Assembly: GCF_001742225.1 (NCBI RefSeq)
Contig: NZ_CP017075.1
Coordinates: 1,550,001-1,614,000 of the forward strand
Direction of reading: 5' to 3'
DNA: 64,000 bases
Source of the DNA: Novosphingobium resinovorum
GTDB lineage: Bacteria; Pseudomonadota; Alphaproteobacteria; Sphingomonadales; Sphingomonadaceae
The position numbers and the translations under genes are program-made. The notes beneath the pieces were generated by a model. That model was given only the letters and a program-made list of their open reading frames with translations. It did not search any database and was not told where the DNA came from. Of the stretch, positions 39,972 through 46,763 are shown one piece after another; the first letter of the stretch is position 1, and every line of letters starts with the position of its first letter.

Positions 39972-40148
39972 ATGGCTTTTAAGAAGGGTGATGTAGTTCA
40001 ATTGAAATCGGGCGGGCCGAAGATGACCGTTGATGCGGTGACAGGCAGCACCACCATTCGCGTTGTATGGTTCGCCGGTTCAAAAATGGAAATGAAGCAC
40101 GTGGATAAGGATTCGATCCAAACTTATTCAGAGCCTGAGAAGAAATGA
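39972..40148 (+). CDS. DUF2158 (YodC-like) small protein
   Basis: 58 residues from ATG 39,972 (GGGAGTAAGC ribosome site). The sequence FKKGDVVQLKSGGPKMTVD followed by IRVVWFAGSKMEMKHVDKDSI is the DUF2158/YodC SH3-like pattern, a small beta barrel of unknown function found in bacteria and prophages. It is one of only two rightward genes between the packaging unit and the integrase, overlapping the next by four bases. Carriage beside the attachment end suggests a gene expressed in the lysogen. Confidence 0.8.
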   Translation: MAFKKGDVVQLKSGGPKMTVDAVTGSTTIRVVWFAGSKMEMKHVDKDSIQTYSEPEKK

Positions 40149-40405
40149 CGCCTCGCGAAGCGGCTGAATGGATGAAATCGACTGTCGAAAGTGAGGGTGT
40201 GTTATCCCAATTTCAGGCAGCGAGTGAACTATTGACCCGCGATGACGAGAAGCTGGCATATTACGACGACAGCGGAAACCTCTGCGTCGGTAAGCCGGTC
40301 CTGCAAGCATTCCTTAAGATCACGCCTGACCTCGTCTACGAACGATCGTCAAAACAGTGGTGTACGCGCCAAGACTATCATCTGCCTGGTCGGATGCAGT
40401 CGTGA
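40145..40405 (+). CDS. DUF6953-like small protein
   Basis: 86 residues starting in an ATGA overlap with the DUF2158 gene. Features are an N-terminal helix (TPREAAEWMKSTVESEG), a QAASELL helix, a YYDDSGNLCVGKPVLQAFL segment and a closing WCTRQDYHLPGR. I recognise this as the DUF6953 type, uncharacterised. A strong hairpin terminator follows six bases after the stop, so the pair forms a compact two-gene unit that is a lysogenic-conversion candidate. Confidence 0.65.
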   Translation: MTPREAAEWMKSTVESEGVLSQFQAASELLTRDDEKLAYYDDSGNLCVGKPVLQAFLKITPDLVYERSSKQWCTRQDYHLPGRMQS

Positions 40406-40410
40406 TCTAA

Positions 40411-40431
40411 CCGGGAGGGCGAGCCTCCCGG
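40411..40431. terminator. Terminator between convergent small genes
   Basis: CCGGGAGG and CCTCCCGG pair over 8 bp with a 5-base loop (GCGAG). It lies between the rightward two-gene unit ending at 40,405 and the leftward gene ending at 40,434, and probably serves both directions. Confidence 0.75.
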
Positions 40432-40433
40432 AC

Positions 40434-40685
40434 TCACCTCTTTCCAGCTTCCCGACGACTGCGCTCAATATCTTCCGTAGACAGCCCGCGGCCGCGAAAC
40501 TCGGTCAACAGCGATTGCTGCTCCGCATCGGTGCATAGAGTCTGAATGTAGCGCCAGCCATCAACGCTCCCGGTCGATACAGCCTGTCGGCATTTGTCGC
40601 TGACCCCGCTGCCGCGGGGACTCAACAAAACGATCGCCACGAAGGCAACCAACAGCAAACCGGCCACGGGGAGTATCTTTCCCAT
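40434..40685 (-). CDS. Small exported or membrane-anchored protein
   Basis: 83 residues. A hydrophobic N-terminus (LPVAGLLLVAFVAIVLL, residues 5-21) is a signal anchor, followed by a soluble part with two Cys (CRQAVSTGS, LCTDAEQQS) that could form a disulfide in the periplasm, and a helical C-terminus. No family was recognised. A promoter candidate lies directly upstream, so short that the mRNA would be nearly leaderless. It may be expressed from the prophage, for example in superinfection exclusion, but that is speculation from topology. Confidence 0.6.
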   Translation of the reverse strand: MGKILPVAGLLLVAFVAIVLLSPRGSGVSDKCRQAVSTGSVDGWRYIQTLCTDAEQQSLLTEFRGRGLSTEDIERSRREAGKR

Positions 40686-40694
40686 GGCCGGAGT

Positions 40695-40723
40695 GATTAA
40701 CAGTCGTTTGGTCGATCGGTCAA
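40695..40723 (-). promoter_or_regulatory. Promoter of small membrane-protein gene
   Basis: TTGACC (40,723-40,718), 17-base spacer, TTAATC (40,700-40,695) on the minus strand, with the start codon at 40,685. The predicted transcript start is within a few bases of the ATG. The -35 overlaps the end of the upstream gene. The 17-bp phage operator is absent here, so regulation should differ. Confidence 0.5.
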
Positions 40724-40959
40724 TTGGGCTCTGCGAGGGCCGCGTCGATCATCTCAACCCAGAAATCTTCTGGATAGACTGCCTGCCCAAAACTCACGGC
40801 TACCTGCTTCATTGCGTCGCTGGGCTCCCGCACAGCTTGCAGGACCGCTCGAACCTCGTCCTTTAGTTCCCGCTGCAACTCAGCGTCCAAAGCGTCCCAA
40901 TCGTCCGACCCGCTTTGCTTCTTCGCCAGTTCCCTAGCGGCGCGCTCGATAATGCTCAT
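40720..40959 (-). CDS. Small acidic phage protein downstream of excisionase-like gene
   Basis: 79 residues, starting in an ATGA overlap with the upstream gene. It is helical and rich in Glu/Asp/Ala (LAKKQSGSDDWDALDAELQREL, then EVRAVLQAVREPSDAMK). The C-terminal FWVEMIDAALAE is common in small phage proteins of this group. No known function. The ribosome site is the GAGGAG in the LLG-tag codons of the excisionase-like gene, so expression is tied to it. Confidence 0.65.
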   Translation of the reverse strand: MSIIERAARELAKKQSGSDDWDALDAELQRELKDEVRAVLQAVREPSDAMKQVAVSFGQAVYPEDFWVEMIDAALAEPN

Positions 40960-41165
40960 CCCAGCAACTCCTCGAAACCGTCTCCGAGTACCGACATCTG
41001 CCAGTTCTGGACGACATTGGAAGGCCAGAAATTCATCGACGAGCCGGGATACTTCCGCGGCGCTGGAAACCGTTGCTCATCGACTCTGCGATAGATCTCT
41101 GACTTTGAGAGTCCGGTCACTTCGCAAACGCGCTGGAGGCGCCAAAATTCGAGTTGCTGTCCCAT
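40956..41165 (-). CDS. AlpA/excisionase-like DNA-binding protein with LLG tag
   Basis: 69 residues from ATG 41,165; an ATG at 41,174 overlaps the promoter -10 and is unlikely to be transcribed. The winged-HTH AlpA pattern is plain: FWRLQRVCEVTGLSKSEIYR, VDEQRFPAPRKYPG, then a W-x-x-x-V-x-x-W end. Such proteins act as excision directionality factors or regulators of the integrase. It ends GDGFEELLG, the phage's C-terminal tag. It is just downstream of the integrase stop, and both read leftward; its own promoter lies between them. Confidence 0.82.
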   Translation of the reverse strand: MGQQLEFWRLQRVCEVTGLSKSEIYRRVDEQRFPAPRKYPGSSMNFWPSNVVQNWQMSVLGDGFEELLG

Positions 41166-41173
41166 GGGCACCA

Positions 41174-41202
41174 TGGATATTCAACTTTTGCGTGACTGTC
41201 AA
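41174..41202 (-). promoter_or_regulatory. Promoter with operator filling the spacer, excisionase-like gene
   Basis: On the minus strand TTGACA (41,202-41,197), then exactly 17 bases (41,196-41,180) that are a full copy of the phage operator (GTCACGCAAAAGTTGAA), then TATCCA (41,179-41,174). A protein bound there would block RNA polymerase. The predicted start point falls near ATG 41,165, implying a leaderless mRNA. Confidence 0.68.
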
Positions 41203-42422
41203 CCGAGGAGCTGGCTGAACTCGTCTTCCACGGCGCTCTGAAGACTGTCATCGACAGCCTGTGATCGCCTAGTCGCAAGCAGCTTCGCCCACCAATTCAT
41301 CATATCCCGGCGGCCGGGCAGCCACTCGGCAGAGTTGTAGGCACCGCGAATCTTGTTCTCTTCCACGTGGGCAAGCTGGCGCTCCACCCAGTCCTTGTTC
41401 CAACCGGCCTCGTTGGCGATCGTTGATGCGGTGCCTCGGAAGCCATGGATCGTTGCCCGACTGTGATACCCCATTCTGTAGATGCCGTAGAGCATAGTGT
41501 TCTCTGACATCGCTTTGCCTTTGAGTCCGGGGAAGATGTACCGAGAGGATCGCGGAAGGCGTGACAGGACGTCAGCGGCCGCCGCTGAGAGCGGGACGAG
41601 GTGTTCACGGCCCATCTTCATCCGCGGTGCTGGGATGCGCCACAGCGGTGCCTCACCGCCGAGCCCTTCGATCTCAGACCACTCGGCAAACCGCGTTTCG
41701 GAAGTGCGCACCCAGGTGAGCAGGGTGAACCAGATTGCATCCTTGGTCAGAACGTCACCGTCGTACCGATCGAGACGCTGCAGGAATTCCGGCAACTCGT
41801 CGTCAGCAAGCGACGGCATGTGCGTGACCTTTGCCTTCGGCTTCATGGCTTCCAGCAAGTCGGCAGATGCAGGGTTGTTCTCGACCAGTCCGGACGCCTT
41901 TGCATACCGGAAGATTTGATCACAGGTCTGACGCAGTCGCCGCGCGATATCCAGCGCGCCTCGGTCCTCCACCTTGCGGAGCATCTCGAGGATTTCGGGA
42001 GCCCGGATGCCGGCCACGTGCCGATTACCAAAGATTGGGTACACGTCCTTTTTCAGACGGTTCTCGACGCGCAGGATATGGGCGGCGTCTTTGCCCACCT
42101 GCCACAGCCCCAACCATTCCCTGGATACGCTATGGAATGTCTGGGAAGACTCTACGACCTCCTGCTTCCGGACTTCCGCCGGGTCATGGCCGAGGTGCAG
42201 CTGGGTGCGCGCCTCCTGTCGCAGTTCCCGCGCCTTGGCGAGAGATACAGAGGGGTATGGGCCGAGCGAAAGCGTCTTCTGCTTGCCATCGAATCGGTAG
42301 GCCAACCGCCACAGCCGCGATCCATTAGTCTGTACCAGAAGGTGCAAACCCTCGGAATCCGTCAGTTTGTAAGCCTTGTCGCGCGGCTTCGCATTGCGGC
42401 AGGTAGTGTCAGAAATCGGCAT
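41199..42422 (-). CDS. int: Tyrosine integrase, P4 type (DUF4102 N-terminus)
   Basis: 407 residues from ATG 42,422; the frame is open to 42,596 but that part runs into the tRNA. The N-terminal DUF4102 arm-binding domain covers about residues 1-90 (MPISDTTCRNAKPRDKAYKL, LSLGPYPSVSLAKARE), the core-binding domain about 100-200, and the catalytic domain after 210 (RTSETRFAEW with catalytic Arg, HGFRGT as H-x-x-R, HVEENKIRGAYN with the likely nucleophile Tyr). It integrates the phage into the tRNA-Met gene 140 bases to the right. It ends EDEFSQLLG, the C-terminal tag. Confidence 0.92.
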   Translation of the reverse strand: MPISDTTCRNAKPRDKAYKLTDSEGLHLLVQTNGSRLWRLAYRFDGKQKTLSLGPYPSVSLAKARELRQEARTQLHLGHDPAEVRKQEVVESSQTFHSVSREWLGLWQVGKDAAHILRVENRLKKDVYPIFGNRHVAGIRAPEILEMLRKVEDRGALDIARRLRQTCDQIFRYAKASGLVENNPASADLLEAMKPKAKVTHMPSLADDELPEFLQRLDRYDGDVLTKDAIWFTLLTWVRTSETRFAEWSEIEGLGGEAPLWRIPAPRMKMGREHLVPLSAAAADVLSRLPRSSRYIFPGLKGKAMSENTMLYGIYRMGYHSRATIHGFRGTASTIANEAGWNKDWVERQLAHVEENKIRGAYNSAEWLPGRRDMMNWWAKLLATRRSQAVDDSLQSAVEDEFSQLLG

Positions 42423-42563
42423 GTGGTCACGGTCCCAGGTCGTGATACCAACGATATGACCACATCTTGCGGCGATGCAATGGTCTTCATGGTACGCATG
42501 GGAAACCGGAAACCGCAGTTTTCTGAGCTTCCTTCCCCCTCTGGAACTCTGGGGAAATGGTGG

Positions 42564-42640
42564 TGGTAGCGGAGGAGGGACTCGAACCCCCGACACGCGG
42601 ATTATGATTCCGCTGCTCTAACCGACTGAGCTACTCCGCC
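42564..42640 (-). tRNA. tRNA-Met (CAT anticodon), prophage attachment site
   Basis: A 77-base cloverleaf on the minus strand: acceptor GGCGGAG pairing with CTCCGCT (one G-T), D-arm GCTCAGTCGGTTAGAGC, anticodon stem GCGGA/TCCGC with loop ATCATAA (anticodon CAT), T-arm GGGGGTTCGAGTCCCTC, and encoded CCA. Elongator Met is most likely; an Ile2 tRNA with lysidine cannot be excluded from sequence alone. Its 3' end points at the integrase, as expected when the prophage used the tRNA 3' end as attachment core and restored it. Confidence 0.95.
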
Positions 42641-42703
42641 ATACCAAGGCCGCTGTGATGAGCGGCTCGATCTGGTGCCCCGTTGCTGCGGGGCAGGCCG
42701 CGT

Positions 42704-42732
42704 CCTCTAGGGGCAAGGTTCGCATCGGTCAA
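42704..42732 (-). promoter_or_regulatory. tRNA-Met promoter
   Basis: On the minus strand TTGACC (42,732-42,727), a 17-base spacer, and TAGAGG (42,709-42,704), about 64 bases before the tRNA 5' end. A GCCCCG/CGGGGC hairpin lies in the leader. The promoter is on the host side and remains intact after phage integration. Confidence 0.5.
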
Positions 42733-42748
42733 CACCGAAAAAGCACCT

Positions 42749-43312
42749 TCAACCACGAAAAGATATCAGCCGGATCGGACGCCACAGACCGTCTTCCCAG
42801 GCATAGAGTCCGAAGCCGCGAAAGCGGAACTTGCGCGGTTGCAACTGCGGCGCCAGTTCCGCCTGCAGCGCCCTCGCCGCCTGCGCCGTCACCTTGTTCT
42901 GGATCGTCACGTGAAGGCGTAGCGGCTGTGCGTCCTGCTGGGTGAGCAGGCCGTGCATGCGCTCGGCGATCTCCGCGTGGAGCGCCACCATTTCCAGGCT
43001 TTCGATGGAAAGAGCCGTGCCAGTGCCCAGCTTCATCAGCCCCTCGATCCGCGCTGGAGGCGGCGCGGCACGGGCGAGGTCGCTCAGAAGGTCGATCAGT
43101 TCCTCTTCGACCGATGGCGGCAGCGCATGGAACAGCGTCACATGGGCGCGCAGGCGATTACGCTCGGGCGGGTAATGCGCACGCCTGAGGGCATCCGCCC
43201 AGCCCAGCACGTCGGACGGCAGTTCCGCAGTGACGAGCAAAGGCGCGCCCGCCTTGCGCGGGCCGGTCGCGACCCAGTTTTTGGCGGGCCAGTCAGGCGA
43301 TTGTTCGGTCAT
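42749..43312 (-). CDS. 2H phosphoesterase, 2'-5' RNA ligase-like
   Basis: 187 residues from ATG 43,312 (MTEQSPDW); a longer frame upstream has no support. The two H-x-T-x motifs of the 2H superfamily are present, HVTLF at about residue 74 and HVTIQ at about 141, spaced as in LigT/ThpR proteins. Members hydrolyse cyclic 2',3'-phosphates or ligate tRNA halves; the physiological substrate here is unknown. It is the first host gene beyond the tRNA and is transcribed toward it. Confidence 0.85.
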   Translation of the reverse strand: MTEQSPDWPAKNWVATGPRKAGAPLLVTAELPSDVLGWADALRRAHYPPERNRLRAHVTLFHALPPSVEEELIDLLSDLARAAPPPARIEGLMKLGTGTALSIESLEMVALHAEIAERMHGLLTQQDAQPLRLHVTIQNKVTAQAARALQAELAPQLQPRKFRFRGFGLYAWEDGLWRPIRLISFRG

Positions 43313-43407
43313 CGTGAAACTCCGCTGCCCTCCCGAATCCGCCCCGATTGCCAGAAAGAACTGCGCAGGGCAAAGTTCGCGCCGGGAGTGCATGAAGGGG
43401 GAAGCAG

Positions 43408-43818
43408 ATGCGAACGTTCCGCGTGATCTCGATACTGATCCTGATCTGGAACCTGATCGGCGATGCCGCTTATCTGATGCAGGTCAACGCCGATCTCGAC
43501 GATGTCGCGAAGACGGACCCGGTCACCGCACAGGCGTTCGGCTCGATGCCCGCATGGGCGTGGGCCGCTTATGCCGTGGCGGTCTGGGGCGGCACGCTGG
43601 GCGCGATCCTGCTGCTGATGCGCCGCGAGATCGCCTGGGTGTTCTTCGCCGCGTCGTTGGCGGGCGTGGTGGTGCAGTTCGGCTGGAGTTTCCTCGGCTT
43701 CGGGATGATCGCAGCCAAGGGGTGGTCGACGGCGGTTTTCCCCGCCGTGATCTTCGCCATCGCCCTCGCCTCGCTGCTCTATGCGCGGGCGAAGGCGAAG
43801 GACGGGACGCTGAGCTAG
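43408..43818 (+). CDS. Small four-helix membrane protein
   Basis: 136 residues. Four hydrophobic segments (about residues 5-24, 50-70, 77-98 and 104-126) with short loops; MRTFRVISILILIWNLIGDAAYLMQ opens it. Proteins of this length and opening occur widely in alphaproteobacteria, sometimes annotated as sugar-transporter-like without evidence. There is no catalytic motif. It is divergent from the 2H phosphoesterase gene and ends two bases before the convergent mltG stop. Confidence 0.72.
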   Translation: MRTFRVISILILIWNLIGDAAYLMQVNADLDDVAKTDPVTAQAFGSMPAWAWAAYAVAVWGGTLGAILLLMRREIAWVFFAASLAGVVVQFGWSFLGFGMIAAKGWSTAVFPAVIFAIALASLLYARAKAKDGTLS

Positions 43819-43819
43819 A

Positions 43820-44794
43820 TTACAGCTCGCCGCGCTCGCGGCGGATGGCAAACCACTTGGCGACATTGCGGTTGTGCTCGGCCAGAGTGCCTGCGAAGGC
43901 GTGGCCGCCGGTGCCGTCCGCAACCATGTAGAGCGCGTCGGTCTTGGCCGGGTTCAGCACCGCCGCGATCGATTCGCGGCTGGGGTTGGTGATCGGCCCC
44001 TTGGGCAGTCCGACCATCGTGTAGGTGTTGTAGCCGTTGACCGCCTGGATTTCCGACTGGAGGATGCGGCGGCCGAGGCGCTTGCCCTTGGTGATGGGGT
44101 AGATGATCGTCGGGTCGGCCTGAAGCAGCATGCCGGTCCGCAGTCGGTTCGAGTAGAGCCCTGCCACCATGCGCCGTTCGGAGGGCTTGCCGGTTTCCTT
44201 CTCGACGATCGAGGCGAGGACGATCGCCTGCTCCGGCGTCTTTACGACGAGGCCCTTGGCGCGGTTCGCCCAGAGTTCCTTGAGCGTGCGGCTCATCGCC
44301 GCCTGCATGCGCCGCACCAGTTCCTCGCGCGGTTCGCCGTTCTCGAAGTTGTAGGTGTCGGGGAGGATCGAGCCCTCTTCCGGCACCGAAACGTCGCCGG
44401 TCAGCGCCGTCTGCGCCTTGAGGCGATCGTAGACCATCACCGAGGGCATGCCTTCGGGGATCGTCACGAAGCGGCGGATGATCTCGTCGCTGGAGATGAT
44501 CGCCAGCACGGCCGAGGGGCTGGCGTGCGCGGGAATGGCGAACTCGCCCGCCTTGATGCCGCTGCCGCCTCCGAACACGCGGGCGCGCAGCTTGAAGCCG
44601 GAAGCGGAGGCGATCACGCCCTGCTTTTCCAGCCTGTCCGCAACGTCCCCAAGGCTGGCGCCGGTGGGGACGACGAAGTGCTTGTCTTCTTCCAGCGGGC
44701 CGGAGCCGTACCAGCCGCCGAAGAAGGCCCAGAGGCTCCCGACGAAGAGTACGGCGACGACTGCCGCCAGGCCGCATCCGCGCCGGGAGATCAT
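43820..44794 (-). CDS. mltG: Endolytic murein transglycosylase MltG
   Basis: 324 residues. One N-terminal membrane helix (CGLAAVVAVLFVGSLWAFFGG), a LysM-like region, then the YceG catalytic domain with the conserved Glu in IVLASIVEKET and later LLQADPTIIYPITKGKR and PKGPITNPS, all family hallmarks. It cuts nascent glycan strands and sets their length at the inner-membrane face. It follows fabF with four bases between, in the common acpP-fabF-mltG order, so it is co-transcribed with fatty-acid genes. Confidence 0.94.
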   Translation of the reverse strand: MISRRGCGLAAVVAVLFVGSLWAFFGGWYGSGPLEEDKHFVVPTGASLGDVADRLEKQGVIASASGFKLRARVFGGGSGIKAGEFAIPAHASPSAVLAIISSDEIIRRFVTIPEGMPSVMVYDRLKAQTALTGDVSVPEEGSILPDTYNFENGEPREELVRRMQAAMSRTLKELWANRAKGLVVKTPEQAIVLASIVEKETGKPSERRMVAGLYSNRLRTGMLLQADPTIIYPITKGKRLGRRILQSEIQAVNGYNTYTMVGLPKGPITNPSRESIAAVLNPAKTDALYMVADGTGGHAFAGTLAEHNRNVAKWFAIRRERGEL

Positions 44795-44798
44795 GAGT

Positions 44799-46058
44799 TT
44801 AGTCGATCTTGCGCATCACGAGGCTGGCGTTGGTACCGCCGAACCCGAAGCTGTTGTTGAGCACGGCGCGCACTTCGCGCTTGCGGGCGACGTGCGGCAC
44901 GAGGTCGACGCCCTCGCAGCCCTCGTCCGGGTTGTCGAGGTTGAGGGTCGGCGGCACGATCTGGTCGCGCAGCGCAAGGATGCAGAAGATCGATTCGACC
45001 GCACCCGCGCCGCCCAGAAGGTGGCCGATGGCCGACTTGGTCGAGCTCATCGAGACATTGCCGATGGCGTCGCCGAACAGGCGGCGCACGGCGCCCAGTT
45101 CGATGGTGTCGGCCATGGTCGAGGTGCCGTGGGCGTTGATGTAGTCGATGTCGGCAGGCGTCATGCCGGCCTTCTTCAGCGCCATCTGCATCGAGCGGTA
45201 GGCGCCGTCGCCGTCCGGGTGCGGGGCGGTGACGTGGTAGGCGTCGCCCGACAGGCCGTAGCCGATCACTTCGCAGTAGATCTTTGCGCCGCGCGCCTTG
45301 GCGTGCTCGTACTCTTCCAGGACGAGGACACCGGCGCCTTCACCCATGACGAAGCCGTCGCGGTCCTTGTCGTAGGGGCGGCTCGCCTGTTCGGGGCGGT
45401 CGTTGTAGCTGCAGTTGAGCGCACGGGCCTGCGCGAAACCGGCGATGCCGATCGGACAGACGGTCGATTCGGCGCCGCCCGCCAGCATGATGTCGGCGTC
45501 GCCGTCCTTGATCATACGCGCGGCGTCGCCGATCGAGTGCGCGCCGGTCGAGCAGGCGGTGACGACCGCGTGGTTCGGACCCTTGAGGCCGTACTTGATC
45601 GAGACCTGGCCCGAGATCAGGTTGATGAGGCGGCCATGGACGAAGTGCGGCGAGACGCGGCCGGGGCCTTTGTCAGCCAGCACCAGCGATTCGCTTTCGA
45701 TGCCCGGCAGGCCGCCGATGCCCGAACCGATCGAGCAGCCGGCCATGAGCTTGTCTTCCTCGCTCATGTCGGTCAGGCCCGCGTCCTCGAGCGCCTGGCC
45801 TGCAGCGTCGATGCCGAAGACGATGAAGGGATCGACTTGGCGCTGGATCTTGTGATCGACGCGCTTGCCGGCGTCGAAGCCGTATTCGTGATCGGCGGGC
45901 TTCACTTCGCACGCGATCAGGCACTTCTGGCCCGTCGTGTCGAACTTGGTGATCGGACCTGCGCCCGACTTGCTCGCGAGGATGTTGGCCCAAACGGTCT
46001 CCACGTCAGCGCCCAGGGGGGTGACGAGACCAAGTCCGGTTACGACGACACGACGCAT
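44799..46058 (-). CDS. fabF: Beta-ketoacyl-ACP synthase II
   Basis: 419 residues from ATG 46,058 (MRRVVVTGLGLVTPLG, the classic opening). The thiolase-fold triad is complete: Cys in TACSTG, His in NAHGTST and His in SAIGHLLGGAGA. It elongates acyl-ACP with malonyl-ACP in type II fatty acid synthesis. acpP lies 180 bases upstream, separated by a hairpin-bearing leader, and mltG follows, so the three form one operon with separate ACP levels. Confidence 0.96.
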   Translation of the reverse strand: MRRVVVTGLGLVTPLGADVETVWANILASKSGAGPITKFDTTGQKCLIACEVKPADHEYGFDAGKRVDHKIQRQVDPFIVFGIDAAGQALEDAGLTDMSEEDKLMAGCSIGSGIGGLPGIESESLVLADKGPGRVSPHFVHGRLINLISGQVSIKYGLKGPNHAVVTACSTGAHSIGDAARMIKDGDADIMLAGGAESTVCPIGIAGFAQARALNCSYNDRPEQASRPYDKDRDGFVMGEGAGVLVLEEYEHAKARGAKIYCEVIGYGLSGDAYHVTAPHPDGDGAYRSMQMALKKAGMTPADIDYINAHGTSTMADTIELGAVRRLFGDAIGNVSMSSTKSAIGHLLGGAGAVESIFCILALRDQIVPPTLNLDNPDEGCEGVDLVPHVARKREVRAVLNNSFGFGGTNASLVMRKID

Positions 46059-46121
46059 ATGCTCTCCGAAAATCTCAAATGGCCGCATCCGGTCGTCGGG
46101 AAACCGACGGCCCGAAAACGG

Positions 46122-46155
46122 CGACAGGCCCGCCCCCTTAAAGGGCGAGCCTGCC
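46122..46155 (-). promoter_or_regulatory. Intercistronic hairpin between acpP and fabF
   Basis: A strong stem (leftward GGCAGG-CTCGCCC pairing with GGGCGGG-CCTGTC) lies between acpP and fabF. With no following T run it may be a partial terminator or mRNA-stability stem, which would explain making far more ACP than FabF from one operon. Confidence 0.45.
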
Positions 46156-46237
46156 GATTTCAATCCGGTGTTGCATTCACGCCCCACCCCTCACGAGCGG
46201 AGCGCCGAAATGCAGGCCCGAAATCAGACCGAAGGGA

Positions 46238-46474
46238 TTAACCCTTGTTCTCTTCGATGTACTTGATGGCATCGGAGACGGTGCTGATCTTCTCGGCGGC
46301 ATCGTCCGGAATCTCGACGCCGAATTCTTCCTCGAACGCCATGACCAGCTCGACGATGTCGAGCGAGTCGGCGCCCAGATCGTCGATGAAGCTGGCGTCC
46401 TCGGTGACCTTCTCGGCTTCAACGCCGAGGTGCTCGACGACGATCTTCTTAACCCGATCGGCGGTATCGCTCAT
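46238..46474 (-). CDS. acpP: Acyl carrier protein
   Basis: 78 residues from ATG 46,474 ([12 protein letters not shown]). The phosphopantetheine-attachment Ser is in [11 protein letters not shown] (about residue 37), and the acidic helices II/III are standard ([16 protein letters not shown]). It carries growing acyl chains for fatty acid and lipid A synthesis. It leads the acpP-fabF-mltG operon; its promoter should lie in 46,475-46,620. Confidence 0.97.
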   Translation of the reverse strand: MSDTADRVKKIVVEHLGVEAEKVTEDASFIDDLGADSLDIVELVMAFEEEFGVEIPDDAAEKISTVSDAIKYIEENKG

Positions 46475-46628
46475 TTGTATAGACCCCTTCGAAAATAGGC
46501 GGGTTTGAATTACGCTAGTCGCCCTAAAGACTGGGCGGCGCGCTGGCAAGAGCCTTGGGGCGGCAGTGATCGCTGATGAGCCTCGCGTTATCCACGGTTG
46601 ACGGCAGAAAGCGCCCTTGCGGCCAAGG

Positions 46629-46757
46629 CTCCTCCCCGAGCTTGCCTTGGGGAGGTGGCAGCGCGTCAGCGCTGACGGAGGGGGAATGCCTCACCTCTTC
46701 CCCTCCACCACCGCCGGCGGAGGCGGTCCCGCTCCCCGAGACAAGTTCGGGGAGGAA
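46629..46757. repeat. Intergenic inverted-repeat element upstream of acpP
   Basis: Two CTCCCC...GGGGAG hairpins, one at about 46,631-46,654 and one at about 46,732-46,755 (CTCCCCGAGACAAGTTCGGGGAG), separated by a GC-rich stretch with TCAGCGCTGA. Such CTCCCC/GGGGAG elements are scattered through sphingomonad genomes between genes. It lies just past the aspS stop and may double as a terminator. Otherwise the 46,475-46,763 gap shows no gene. Confidence 0.6.
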
Positions 46758-46763
46758 TGGGTT

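Noticed and set aside
41166..41174. ATG 41,174 as start of the excisionase-like gene
   Set aside because: It overlaps the -10 element, so it would not be on the transcript; ATG 41,165 is the first one downstream.
1..42422. A gene transfer agent cluster instead of a phage
   Set aside because: Presence of an integrase beside a tRNA, an excisionase-like gene, a lambda-type head order (gpA, W, B, C, D, E) and nucleotide-metabolism genes fits a prophage.
39805..42422. A CI-like repressor gene near the integrase
   Set aside because: No HTH plus peptidase or oligomerisation protein found; only a small AlpA-like protein. The repressor may lie left of the window.
42423..42596. N-terminal extension of the integrase to 42,596
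   Set aside because: That part reads through the tRNA 3' end and is Pro-rich; DUF4102 proteins start as at 42,422.
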